In this document: piece by piece, positions 1 through 8,557 of the stretch
Numbering within the stretch: the first letter of the stretch is position 1
Layout: each line of letters opens with the position of its first letter
Assembly: GCA_021773435.1 (NCBI GenBank)
Contig: JAJFKC010000014.1
Coordinates: forward strand, 30,289-94,288
Reading direction: 5' to 3'
Origin: Porticoccaceae bacterium
GTDB taxonomy: Bacteria; Pseudomonadota; Gammaproteobacteria; Pseudomonadales; Porticoccaceae
DNA length: 64,000 nt
Made by a program: the position numbers and the translations under genes
Notes under the pieces: model-generated
The model's input: only the letters and a program-made list of their open reading frames with translations
The model's database searches: none
What the model was told of the DNA's origin: nothing

Positions 1-96
1 AGCGAATTCCATCCAGTGCTTACGATCATAAGTCTTACTCAGGTTCTGACCATACTCGTAGATCATGCGTTGTTCTTCAGATAGTGAGAAATCCAT
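1..96 (-). CDS. Acyl-CoA dehydrogenase, N-terminal fragment (cut by window edge)
   Basis: The first 32 codons of a gene whose remainder lies outside the window. It opens MDFSLSEEQRMIYEYG and nearly matches the N-terminus of the next gene (MDFELSPEQTMIYEYG), with TYDR and WME spaced identically in both. The family is FAD-dependent acyl-CoA dehydrogenase, which oxidises acyl-CoA thioesters at C2-C3; this stretch belongs to the helical N-terminal domain. It lies 96 bp downstream of its paralogue on the same strand, so a shared transcript and a tandem duplication are likely. Substrate cannot be inferred. Confidence 0.8.
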   Translation of the reverse strand, partial: MDFSLSEEQRMIYEYGQNLSKTYDRKHWMEFA

Positions 97-192
97 GATT
101 TTGCACCTCGTTTATTAACTATTTTTGCTGTGAATTTTTGTTTGTTTTTCAATTTAGTGGTTTGCTATATCGACCACTGTATTTGGAACCGG

Positions 193-1356
193 CTAATACG
201 ACTTCGGCAATCCCATCACATACTGGCCAATATAATTGTGAATCATCTCATTATTAATCGGTGCAGTTTTAACAAAGCGAACCAGGGGATAGAGATCAAA
301 AATACCGTATTCCTTGGTAAAACCGTTGCCACCAAAACACTGCAGGGAGGCATCCACCGCTTTGATAGCTGCCTCGGAAGCCGCGAGTTTCACCATATTA
401 GCTTCAGCGCCACAGGGCTGACCATTATCAAATAACCAGGCGGCTTTACGAGCCATCAAGGAGGCCATTTCGACCTCGGTCTTAGCTTTAGCCAGGGGAT
501 GCTGCAGGGCCTGATAAGCACCGATGGGGCGATCAAAGACCACTCTATCATTGGCGTACTCAACGGCTCTACCCATGGCATAACGGGCGATACCGCTACA
601 CAGGGCAACACCGAGGATTCGTTCGGGATTTAGCGATTCAAATAATATATCGAAGCCCTTGCCCACTTCGCCAAGAACATTCTCGGGGCCAAGATCGACA
701 TCGTCAAAAAATACCTGATACTGCTGTTCAGGCAGAGGAATACTCATGGGTATTGGCTGCATCTCAATACCCTCTGCTTTGCAATCGACAATAAACAAAG
801 TGAAGCCATCGGTCTTGCGCTTGACTTCGGTATGGGGCGTGGTGCGCGCCACCACTAGTGCGTAATCGGAGTCACCGGCGTCGGTAATAAAGGTCTTCGC
901 GCCATTGAGCTTAAAGCGGCCATCGCCAGTCGGTTTACCCAGAGTGGAAATACGAATACTGTTGGTACCCGCGTCCGGCTCAGTGATGGCAAAGCAAAAG
1001 CGAATATCACCCTTGCAGGCGTTCGGCAAATAAAACTGCTTTTGCGCTTCAGTACCGTGCTCGCCAATAATAGACATCGACATACAGGCACCCACCACCA
1101 GGCTGAGCAGCGGCACGCCTTCGTTGGAAATACCTTCGAGGAACAACAACATTTCCATCATGCCCAGGCCAGAACCGCCATAGGCTTCCGGAACCATGAT
1201 GCCAAGAAAGCCATCGGCTGCGACCTGATTGTACATTTCTTCCGGAAAGCGATGGATCTCGGCATTTTCCATCCAATAGGCACGATCATAAGTCTTTGCC
1301 AAACCCTTACCGTACTCGTAAATCATGGTTTGTTCGGGGGAAAGTTCAAAATCCAT
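193..1356 (-). CDS. Acyl-CoA dehydrogenase
   Basis: A 387-residue FAD-dependent acyl-CoA dehydrogenase, the usual family length. It has the helical N-terminal domain, the central beta domain with the CFAITEPDAGTNS motif (about residues 120-135) that contacts FAD and substrate, and the C-terminal helical domain with the QCFGGNGFTKEYG motif near residue 345. In the family the enzyme introduces an alpha,beta double bond and passes electrons to ETF. It precedes a paralogue truncated by the window edge, suggesting a two-dehydrogenase operon for fatty-acid, branched-chain or steroid side-chain oxidation; the sequence does not decide which. The ATG start matches the paralogue's start. Confidence 0.93.
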   Translation of the reverse strand: MDFELSPEQTMIYEYGKGLAKTYDRAYWMENAEIHRFPEEMYNQVAADGFLGIMVPEAYGGSGLGMMEMLLFLEGISNEGVPLLSLVVGACMSMSIIGEHGTEAQKQFYLPNACKGDIRFCFAITEPDAGTNSIRISTLGKPTGDGRFKLNGAKTFITDAGDSDYALVVARTTPHTEVKRKTDGFTLFIVDCKAEGIEMQPIPMSIPLPEQQYQVFFDDVDLGPENVLGEVGKGFDILFESLNPERILGVALCSGIARYAMGRAVEYANDRVVFDRPIGAYQALQHPLAKAKTEVEMASLMARKAAWLFDNGQPCGAEANMVKLAASEAAIKAVDASLQCFGGNGFTKEYGIFDLYPLVRFVKTAPINNEMIHNYIGQYVMGLPKSY

Positions 1357-1492
1357 GCGCTGTGCCTTTTTAGATAAAACCTGAACGGATAAGCTATTTA
1401 TGAATAATTAGTAGACCAATATTTTGCTGTCATTACTGGCATGAATGACCATAAAACTGGACCACGATAATGATCGGGCGTGCATCATACAA

Positions 1493-1516
1493 TGACTATG
1501 ATCGACCTCATAGTCA
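1493..1516. promoter_or_regulatory. Inverted repeat, possible operator between divergent genes
   Basis: Perfect 8-bp arms, TGACTATG and CATAGTCA, are separated by 8 bp. The repeat lies in the 276-bp gap between the divergent acyl-CoA dehydrogenase and GcvR-like genes, about 137 bp upstream of the dehydrogenase start. The size and symmetry suit a dimeric repressor. The regulator is unknown, and no clear promoter hexamers were found beside it. Confidence 0.35.
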
Positions 1517-1632
1517 CTCGAAAACTGGCTTGCACCGTTCTTTTTGAAGATTCAAAACCGGAGCGCTACAGAGTTGCCAATAAAACCATTTTCGGCATAA
1601 TGAAAGTCAACCCGACAAACACTAGGTGACCC

Positions 1633-2169
1633 ATGAATCATCTGCTCGCCTTAACGGTAATTACCAACGATCGACCCGGTGTCGTTGATATGCTCGCTGC
1701 CACCATTAAACAGAATCATGGCAACTGGCTAGAAAGCAGCATGTCTCATCTGGCAGGAAAATTTGCCGGGATTTTGCTCGTCAGCGTCGCTGACAATGAC
1801 CGTGATGCACTGATGGATGCACTGGAAGCACTGGCCGCATCGGGGTTGCGTATCACCATCGAGAATGCTGCTTTCGAGCAAGGCCACGTATGCGACAAGC
1901 ATTCATCTCAAAAACTATCAGGTCAAAGGATCAGCATCTCAGTCACCAGCAATGATCGCCCCGGAATTGTCGGGGAAATCAGCTCAATTCTCGCTGGCTT
2001 ATCGGTCAATGTCGAAGAACTCAGCACCTACTGCGATAATGCAGCCATGAGTGGCGAGGCACTGTTCCATCTCCAGGCGAGTCTAGAGTTACCGGACAAC
2101 CTGGGCCTGGAAAATATACAACTGAGCCTTGAAGACCTGTCCGATGATCTCATCGTTGAATTTAATTAA
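1633..2169 (+). CDS. ACT-domain protein of the GcvR type
   Basis: A 178-residue protein made of two ACT-like domains, about residues 1-85 and 95-178. Each begins with the typical strand and loop (VITNDRPGVVDMLA near residue 9 and VTSNDRPGIVGEISSIL near residue 104). This is the layout of glycine cleavage transcriptional repressor GcvR, which in Escherichia coli binds GcvA and senses glycine. No gcvA or gcv genes are in the window, so the partner is unknown; related proteins are annotated simply as ACT-domain proteins. It is a single gene, divergent from the acyl-CoA dehydrogenase. A direct repeat (TGGAATAGCCC, twice, 31 nt apart) follows its end. Confidence 0.8.
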   Translation: MNHLLALTVITNDRPGVVDMLAATIKQNHGNWLESSMSHLAGKFAGILLVSVADNDRDALMDALEALAASGLRITIENAAFEQGHVCDKHSSQKLSGQRISISVTSNDRPGIVGEISSILAGLSVNVEELSTYCDNAAMSGEALFHLQASLELPDNLGLENIQLSLEDLSDDLIVEFN

Positions 2170-2264
2170 ATGGGAAATGAATAATTGGATAATAAATAAC
2201 TCTTCCTGGAATAGCCCCACAGATTAACCAGACCCAATGGAATAGCCCAGCCTGCTTTTAAAAA

Positions 2265-3707
2265 CTACAAGCCTGCTAAGCGCAAGGCATCTATGTGGTG
2301 CCGAGAGTCAGCCTCATTTTTATATTGCAGCTGGGTCACAAAGGCTTCGGCCGAAAACTCCGGATCTAATCGGCGCACCTCTCCAATTTCACGCCTGGCG
2401 GCTGCCACATCGCCCAATTGAGCATAACAGGCTGCTAGATAAGCGTGATGTTTTGCACCGAGGGAAGATATTTTCTTAAAGATAGCCACCGCATCCTGGT
2501 AATGATGAGCCGCAAACTGTGCAAACCCCAGATGCGTCAAGCGATCATCGGGACTGTAAGGGTCAACCTGCAAGGCCAGCTCCAGCATTTCTATACCCGC
2601 CTCAGCATCGCCGATCAAAACCAACAATTCCCCGTATTGGGAAATAACCCGAGGGTCATTGGGGTTCAACTCAAAAGCCCGCTGCGCGTGAAACAGCGCG
2701 CGATCGTAATTCTGCTGGATGGTGTACACGCCCGACAACACGCGATGGCATTCGAAATCTTCGTCATCCAGCGCCAGGGCTGTTCTCAAATCCTGCAATA
2801 TTTCCTCGGTCGCAGCCTCATCATCCCGATAACCGCGAAGTATGGCCTGACCGATGACACAGGCTCGCCAGGCGAAGGCCTGGGCAGAATTGGGATCGGC
2901 TTTAACAGCCTGACTCAAGAGCTCATAAGCCATGGCGTTATCAGTTTGAGTCCTAAGGTGATGATGATATTTCCCGCGCAACAAATAGTCATAAGCCTTG
3001 AGGTTATGGGTTGGTTTGTTATGGGTTCGCTTTAAATCAGCAGCCTCAATCCGACTGGGTAAAATGCTAATGACCTTGGCGGTTATCTCATCCTGCACCA
3101 GAAACACATCGTCAAGATCACGATCAAAACGCTCCGCCCACAGCTGTTCATCGGTTTCGCTGTCGATCAATTGAGCGTTGATCCGTGCCCGCTCACCCAT
3201 CTTACGCACGCTGCCCTGGACGATATACCTGGCCCCCAGCGCTTTACCAAGATTGCTCCCCTGGCCACCCAGCTCTTTATAAGCAAACGAGGTATTACGT
3301 GCGATAACGAATAAAGAATGCAATTTGGACAGCGCAACAATAATGTCTTCAGCAATGCCTTCTGAGAAATACGCCTGTTCGGCATCGCCACTTAGATTCT
3401 CAAAAGGCAGCACGGCAACAGATGGCTTGTCACTTAAACTCGCCGCTCCCTTTCCATTGTCTTGACCGTTTAATTGCCCGTTTATTTGATCGTTTCTTTG
3501 ATCCTGTGCTTGACCGTCTAATTGATCAGCCCCTGGCGCCATAGCTTTATCAATCTGGATATCCTGCGCACGGCGGCTTAGCGCCCGGCGCAGACCACTA
3601 CCCATGGGCGATAAGGTCACACCAATAATCACCACCAGGGCAGCGAATGCGCTTAACGCACTTTCGTTATCATTAAGCCAGGTGACAAATTGATTGAAAG
3701 TTTCCAC
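2265..3707 (-). CDS. TolB-like/TPR membrane-anchored protein (second of a pair)
   Basis: A 480-residue protein. A short N-terminal segment with one hydrophobic stretch (about residues 18-32) is followed by a low-complexity Gln/Asp/Asn linker (about 57-88). Then comes a TolB-like/FlgO-type domain starting at PSVAVLPFENLSGD (about 95-210) and a run of TPR-like helices to the end. Such domains usually sit in front of or behind adenylate cyclase or winged-helix DNA-binding domains; neither is present here. The start is GTG. It lies 12 bp behind a longer paralogue that shares the N-terminal pattern NESxLSA, so the two are one operon from an old duplication. Function unknown; a scaffold or sensor role is inference. 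Confidence 0.72.
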   Translation of the reverse strand: METFNQFVTWLNDNESALSAFAALVVIIGVTLSPMGSGLRRALSRRAQDIQIDKAMAPGADQLDGQAQDQRNDQINGQLNGQDNGKGAASLSDKPSVAVLPFENLSGDAEQAYFSEGIAEDIIVALSKLHSLFVIARNTSFAYKELGGQGSNLGKALGARYIVQGSVRKMGERARINAQLIDSETDEQLWAERFDRDLDDVFLVQDEITAKVISILPSRIEAADLKRTHNKPTHNLKAYDYLLRGKYHHHLRTQTDNAMAYELLSQAVKADPNSAQAFAWRACVIGQAILRGYRDDEAATEEILQDLRTALALDDEDFECHRVLSGVYTIQQNYDRALFHAQRAFELNPNDPRVISQYGELLVLIGDAEAGIEMLELALQVDPYSPDDRLTHLGFAQFAAHHYQDAVAIFKKISSLGAKHHAYLAACYAQLGDVAAARREIGEVRRLDPEFSAEAFVTQLQYKNEADSRHHIDALRLAGL

Positions 3708-3719
3708 AGCCAGTTCTGC

Positions 3720-5228
3720 TCAGTTGCTGTCGGTGGTCAATAAATCTTCCGGCCAGATGGGTTCGAGTGCGGCCAGCAAATTCTTGCCTTTATTTTTAAA
3801 AATGATCGCGGCTGATTCTTTGGTAAGTGTTAGAGAAAATCGTGGCTCCGCCTTTTTTGCGTTATATAACGCTTGTTGTGCACCCTCGACATCGCCCTGG
3901 CCAGCGCGGGCATGGGCAAGACTAAGCCAGGTCCAGTAATAGCCGTCATAAGACTTAAGACCGTTTTGGGCAGCCTGCTCTGCCTCAGCATAACGGCCTA
4001 GCTCGCAAAGCGTTAGTGCCCGATATGTCTCGATATTATAGATCTGGGGTGATAGCGGCGATAACAGCAGAGCTTGTTCGATGTAAGGCAGACCGCGAGC
4101 GGGCTGTTGATCGAAAGTCAGCGCCAATCCCAGCATAGCTGATGCCAGCGCGTAGTTAGGCTGTTTACTGATGGCCTTTTCCAGCAGCCGAATCGCTTCC
4201 TGTGTTCGGCCCGTAACGCCATAGCAAGAGCCGAGCGCAAATAGAGCGAGCGGATCATTAGGTGCAGATTCAAGAGCCTGTTGACCCAGTGTATAGGCCT
4301 CAGCGATATCCCTGGCCGAGTCTTCACTGTAAAAAGTAACAGCCCGATAACAGAGCGAACGTGCCAATTCAGCTTTGGCTGGGACATAATTAGGATCCAG
4401 CGACAGCGCCTCACGCAGTAAAGGTTCTTCCTCAGCCACCAATTTTCGATTAAAGCGCGCATAGGACCGGCTGCCGCGCATAACCAGACCCCAGGCATCC
4501 AGGTTTTCGGGTTGCGTACTATTAGCGCGGGAAATTTCAGCGCTCCAGATTTCGTCCCCTAAGGTAACGGCAATGCCCTTGGTTATATCGTCCTGTAGAG
4601 CAAAAATCTCCGCCAGTGGTCGGTCATACTGCTCTGCCCACAAATGCTGGCCATTGCTGGTGTCAATCAACTGCACGGTGACCCGTAGGCGCTCACCCAT
4701 TTTTCGCAGGCTGCCCTCCACCACATAGCGAACGCCTAGCTCTTCCCCCACAGTCCGAATATCCGGTGATTGACCTTTGTAGGCAAAGGTGGAGTTGCGA
4801 GCAATGACAAAAAAGCGCGGGTTACGTGAGAGCAGAGTGATGACGTCTTCGGTGATGCCATCGGCAAGATATTCCTGTTCGGGGTCGTTGGATAAATTAT
4901 CGAGCGGTAATACCGCCACCGACGGTTTACCGGCTTTGCCAATAACCGCTGTCGTATCGGCAGTACTGGCTTGGCCCGTGTCGCTGTCTTGCCCTGTATG
5001 CAGTTCGCTGGTTGCCAGCACTAAAACCGCCAGAAAAGCGATAAAGCCCAGGGCCATCAACGCAATATTGCGCCAGTCCGATAAAAACGCGGGACGCTTG
5101 ACCTGGCTCATTACCTGAGAAGGCATACGTGTCCAGGCCAGGCGCACAACAACAGCGACACCGGCGATAATCGCGATGATGGCGGCGATCGCACTCAATG
5201 ATGATTCGTTATTGGCCAGCCATTCCAA
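3720..5228 (-). CDS. TolB-like/TPR membrane-anchored protein (first of a pair)
   Basis: A 502-residue paralogue of the following gene. Hydrophobic segments lie near residues 10-30 and 50-72, then a TolB-like domain begins at KPSVAVLPLDNLSND (about 100-215), including the AYKGQSPDIRTVGEELGVRYVVEGS core. The rest is TPR-like repeats with the usual small and aromatic residue spacing. The best start is a TTG giving MEWLANNES, which matches the paralogue's WLNDNES; no ATG fits. There is no cyclase, kinase or DNA-binding domain. The protein is likely in the inner membrane with the repeat domain on one face; the orientation is not determined. Confidence 0.72.
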   Translation of the reverse strand: MEWLANNESSLSAIAAIIAIIAGVAVVVRLAWTRMPSQVMSQVKRPAFLSDWRNIALMALGFIAFLAVLVLATSELHTGQDSDTGQASTADTTAVIGKAGKPSVAVLPLDNLSNDPEQEYLADGITEDVITLLSRNPRFFVIARNSTFAYKGQSPDIRTVGEELGVRYVVEGSLRKMGERLRVTVQLIDTSNGQHLWAEQYDRPLAEIFALQDDITKGIAVTLGDEIWSAEISRANSTQPENLDAWGLVMRGSRSYARFNRKLVAEEEPLLREALSLDPNYVPAKAELARSLCYRAVTFYSEDSARDIAEAYTLGQQALESAPNDPLALFALGSCYGVTGRTQEAIRLLEKAISKQPNYALASAMLGLALTFDQQPARGLPYIEQALLLSPLSPQIYNIETYRALTLCELGRYAEAEQAAQNGLKSYDGYYWTWLSLAHARAGQGDVEGAQQALYNAKKAEPRFSLTLTKESAAIIFKNKGKNLLAALEPIWPEDLLTTDSN

Positions 5229-5364
5229 GGTTTAAGCCACTCCCTGCTATTTTTATGATTATTACGTCACTGCATATAAGCCGCGAAGTTTAGCTTAACG
5301 GCTTAGGCTTTGTAAGCGAGGTGGGGAACGGGGCCAGGGGGATAAAGGCGCGAACCAGGCCAGT

Positions 5365-6270
5365 CTAACTACGCCTGTCTGAAGCAATGATATTTTGATC
5401 TCTTGTCCGACTGGCGGGAAAATCTTTCTCGCGGCCTTGCTCAGAACCAGACGAAGCTTCTGCAAATAAACGAAATAATTCCATCATCCTCACCTGGGTT
5501 GGGTCGGTGACAATGGCCATACCCGGCTTAACACCCACCTCCGAAACCTCAAAGGCGCGCATGGTATTGCAGATTTGTCCGTCAAGACGGACGCCGATGC
5601 CTTGTAAGCCCACGGCATTACCGAGCTTGCCGAACATTTCCAGGGTCAATTCACAGGCGGTAATCACAAATAGCACGTTGTGCTCGGGCCAGTTTTCTCG
5701 TGCCTCGATCATCTTTTCGCCGATGTAATGCACGGTGGTGATAAACAGCGGGACGACTCTTGTTTCCGGCAGACTATGTACGCATTTACCAATAAAGCAT
5801 TGGCCGCACACTGGGTTGTCTGCATCGTGAATACAGGCGTCGGTGAATCTGCCAGATGGACACTCAAAGGGTTTATGGCAATAGGAAAAACCGGCGACTA
5901 GCACGCTATCTGGCTTGACTAACTTTGCTTTAAATTGATCGACATTTTTTAATTGGTAAAGAAAAAAATCACCGTCACGTTTATAGCTATGAGGCTTCAG
6001 CAGGGTTTTGACCAGGCCCCAGCCATGCTTAAGGGGATGCCGCCAAAAATAGCGACCCAGCTTGCCGCTGTAATCGTGATGATGGATATAAGACAGGGTC
6101 TTCCAGGACAGGTTTTTACGGGTATGCCGACGAATACCGGGTAAGTTGGGATTTTTCCTGAAGGTTCGTAATGGAGTCTCTTTGGCCAACTGGGCTGCGC
6201 GTGCATCCCAGTCCTGTTCTGTCTTGCGCCAGTCTTTGTCACCTTGCCAGAACTTAACTGAATCGCTCAT
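5365..6270 (-). CDS. Unrecognised cysteine-rich protein
   Basis: About 301 residues; I do not recognise the family with confidence. The N-terminal third is basic and rich in Trp, His and Arg. The middle holds a dense cysteine cluster (SYCHKPFECPSGR, then DACIHDADNPVCGQCFIGKC) followed by TACE and GQICN, about eight cysteines in all, suggesting a metal or iron-sulfur site. The C-terminal 30 residues are polar and look disordered. There is no signal peptide or membrane segment. An upstream TTG would add nine residues, but the ATG is preferred; neither has a strong Shine-Dalgarno site. It sits between the TolB-like pair and the VIT transporter, all on the minus strand. Confidence 0.65.
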   Translation of the reverse strand: MSDSVKFWQGDKDWRKTEQDWDARAAQLAKETPLRTFRKNPNLPGIRRHTRKNLSWKTLSYIHHHDYSGKLGRYFWRHPLKHGWGLVKTLLKPHSYKRDGDFFLYQLKNVDQFKAKLVKPDSVLVAGFSYCHKPFECPSGRFTDACIHDADNPVCGQCFIGKCVHSLPETRVVPLFITTVHYIGEKMIEARENWPEHNVLFVITACELTLEMFGKLGNAVGLQGIGVRLDGQICNTMRAFEVSEVGVKPGMAIVTDPTQVRMMELFRLFAEASSGSEQGREKDFPASRTRDQNIIASDRRS

Positions 6271-6391
6271 ATCCCGATCGTGATTTTGTAGACGCAAAAG
6301 AGGAAGGTATTCATTAAGACAGGTCGTTTAGGATCATTATGCTTAGTCTGGCACAGCACAATAAAACTGCCACATTTTCTTCGGCCAATTG

Positions 6392-6458
6392 TTATTCCGC
6401 CAGGTCCTTATTCGACCGGGATTTATTCAAGCAACGTTTACTCGACCGGCTTTTATTC
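6392..6458 (-). repeat. Stop-codon tandem array, 15-nt period
   Basis: Read on the minus strand, the last codon and stop of the VIT gene (GAA TAA) recur downstream. In-frame TAA stops fall at 6453-6455, 6438-6440, 6423-6425 and 6408-6410, exactly 15 nt apart, each preceded by GAA or GAG. A fifth GAATAA lies one base out of register at 6392-6397. The copies are diverged between the stops but share CGGTCGA and TTGAATAA blocks. Confidence 0.7.
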
Positions 6459-7223
6459 AATCAGCCCTTTGAGCAAAACACCGATGCCATAAGCCATCGC
6501 TGCTGCAAAACCCCCGATAGCGACGGTTTCTATGCCACCAATTCTTTTACTTTGATTCACAAACTGGGCCTTCTGTGCACCGACCCAGAAAAATGCAATG
6601 CCGGTCAGAATAGAACTCCACAAAAAGGTTTGTGTTATCAGGCCGGGCGACAACCAGTTAATCAGGTAGGGCAATAAAGGAATCAAACCGACTAGCAGAA
6701 ACGCTACAAAAGTGGCGAGTCCAGCCTTACCTGCGTCATGATCCTGTAGAGCCATACCGTGCTCTTCCTGCAGCATGGTATCCACCCATTGATCAGGATC
6801 AGCGGTGATGACATCAACCACCTGCTCCAACAATTCGCCGTCAAAGCCCTTGTTCAAATATATCTGACGTACTTCTTCCCGCTCACCTTCCGGGAATTTA
6901 TGGATCTCATCCATTTCGCGCAGTCGAGTTTGCTCACGCAACTGGTTTTCAGCACGGGTACCTAAAAAGTTGCTCACCCCCATACTGAAGCCATCAGCAA
7001 TAAGGTTGGCAAAACCGAGCACAATAATGACACCAGCGGACATACCCGCGCCGGCGACACCGGCAACAATGGCGAAGGTGGTCACGGCACCATCGACGGC
7101 ACCATAAACAAAATCTTTTAAATAAACTGAGCCAGGCCCGGATTCCAGTCGGCGAGCGATCTTGTCGGGGGTGTGACTGGCCTTATAGGCCTCTCGGCTT
7201 TCGTGTTTGACATTGGCTGGCAT
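6453..7223 (-). CDS. VIT1/CCC1-family transporter
   Basis: A 256-residue integral membrane protein of the VIT/CCC1 family, which moves Fe2+ or Mn2+ in plants and yeast. The first membrane pair carries the family signature [21 protein letters not shown] (split here only by length) followed by [20 protein letters not shown] charged cytoplasmic segment (about residues 90-160) rich in Glu and Met fits the metal-binding domain, and three more hydrophobic segments follow. In this family the conserved Asp and Glu around the first helices bind metal. Iron or manganese specificity is inference. An unusual in-frame array of stop codons follows the gene. Confidence 0.85.
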   Translation of the reverse strand: MPANVKHESREAYKASHTPDKIARRLESGPGSVYLKDFVYGAVDGAVTTFAIVAGVAGAGMSAGVIIVLGFANLIADGFSMGVSNFLGTRAENQLREQTRLREMDEIHKFPEGEREEVRQIYLNKGFDGELLEQVVDVITADPDQWVDTMLQEEHGMALQDHDAGKAGLATFVAFLLVGLIPLLPYLINWLSPGLITQTFLWSSILTGIAFFWVGAQKAQFVNQSKRIGGIETVAIGGFAAAMAYGIGVLLKGLIE

Positions 7224-7264
7224 AAATTCAGAACTTCCTTTTGTGAAAACACTAACTCGGTTAT

Positions 7265-7292
7265 TTTACTACATCAGCTTTACTACATCAGC
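7265..7292. repeat. Two-copy 14-bp tandem repeat
   Basis: TTTACTACATCAGC occurs twice in perfect tandem, in the gap between the ccmI end and the VIT gene start. It belongs to the same class of short tandem duplications seen at other gene borders in this window. Confidence 0.75.
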
Positions 7293-7336
7293 ACCGCAAC
7301 AATATAAGAATTAGCTTCAGCGACGGCGCGCTGCCA

Positions 7337-8557
7337 TCAGGGCAAGCGTGTGTCGATGGTAATGGCATAATCTGACCCGTCATCAAGCGACACCGGGCCG
7401 AGACGGCCCTCAAAATCTCCTGATGCTGCCTGTCGACTGCCACTAGCCGCTATCCGAACGATAATTCCCAACTGCTTAATACTCGACAGTTGACGACTTG
7501 GCGACAGCGACATCGCGTCAGAAAATTCGACCTTAAGAGGTAAATCCGCAACGGTATAGCGCTGTGCAACCAGGGGCATGGGCATGCCCTGCCACTCACG
7601 CACGTATACAAAAACGGTATCCTCTGGATCAGTCAACGCCTGCTCTTTGATATTGTCACCCAAGGCAACTGATACGTTCAGAAGGATACTGCCGTCGGTT
7701 CCATCACTGGTAATTTGCTTATCCTTAATTAAAGACCGGGCCCGAAGCATCCCCGCCTGCAGGGCTTGAGCCTGTACAGAATCAGTGGGCAGACCTTTGA
7801 GACTGCGTTGCCAATAACGTGCCGCATTTGGATAATCACCTTTAGCAAATGCGGCGATTCCAGCCAGCTCCAGAGCCATCGTGTTATTTGGCTGTTTACC
7901 GAGTACTTCGGCAATTAGTCGTTCAGCTTCATCGTTAACCTGATTGTTGTTTTGTATAAAAAGCGCCTGAGCTAGCTCCGCGTTTAGCGCTGGATCATCG
8001 GGTGAAAGCCTTCGGGCTTGTCGATAAGCCCTTACCGCTTGCTCTGGATGACTCTCGCCCAGTTCGAGGCGCGCCAGCAGAAGCCAGTAGTAAAGATTAT
8101 CTGGCCGATCTTCGAGCCGAGTTTGCAAAGCCTGATGTAGGGTTTTGTCGTTGTCTGTACCGGAGGAATCCATCAATTTGCGAATTTCCAGATCGGGCAT
8201 CGCACCCAGTTTCGCGTAGAGCGTAACGGCGAGCAGGCACAGGGTCAGAGACATCGCAGCCAGCAATGCTGCTCCGCCATTATTCAAGGCCTTCGATTGT
8301 TGATCCTGGTCATCAATCAGTAATTGTCTTTGCGCTTCGACAACCAGGGCTTGTTGCTGGTTTTGATCTTCGGTGGGATCGTTATTACCAAGGTATTGTC
8401 GCTCAAGATCAGCCAGGTGCTCTCTATAGAGAGTCCTGTTCATTTGTTCGCTGTTTTGTTCCAGTCCACCGCTGGATTTTTCAGGGAATAGCACTCGAAA
8501 ACAGGTAAAACCAACAGCAGCCAGTAGCATCGCACCGGCTAATAACCAGACCATCAT
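7337..8557 (-). CDS. ccmI: Cytochrome c maturation protein CcmI
   Basis: The last gene of the ccm operon: 406 residues with two membrane helices at the N-terminus (about 3-20 and 90-115), a cytoplasmic loop between them (RTLYREHLADLERQYLG), and a periplasmic TPR domain plus a C-terminal beta-rich domain. CcmI binds apocytochrome c through its TPR domain and delivers it to the CcmF/CcmH haem ligase. Its ATG overlaps the ccmH stop codon by four bases, implying translational coupling. The length agrees with the long two-domain CcmI of Pseudomonas and Rhodobacter, not with the split enterobacterial arrangement. Confidence 0.93.
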   Translation of the reverse strand: MMVWLLAGAMLLAAVGFTCFRVLFPEKSSGGLEQNSEQMNRTLYREHLADLERQYLGNNDPTEDQNQQQALVVEAQRQLLIDDQDQQSKALNNGGAALLAAMSLTLCLLAVTLYAKLGAMPDLEIRKLMDSSGTDNDKTLHQALQTRLEDRPDNLYYWLLLARLELGESHPEQAVRAYRQARRLSPDDPALNAELAQALFIQNNNQVNDEAERLIAEVLGKQPNNTMALELAGIAAFAKGDYPNAARYWQRSLKGLPTDSVQAQALQAGMLRARSLIKDKQITSDGTDGSILLNVSVALGDNIKEQALTDPEDTVFVYVREWQGMPMPLVAQRYTVADLPLKVEFSDAMSLSPSRQLSSIKQLGIIVRIAASGSRQAASGDFEGRLGPVSLDDGSDYAITIDTRLP

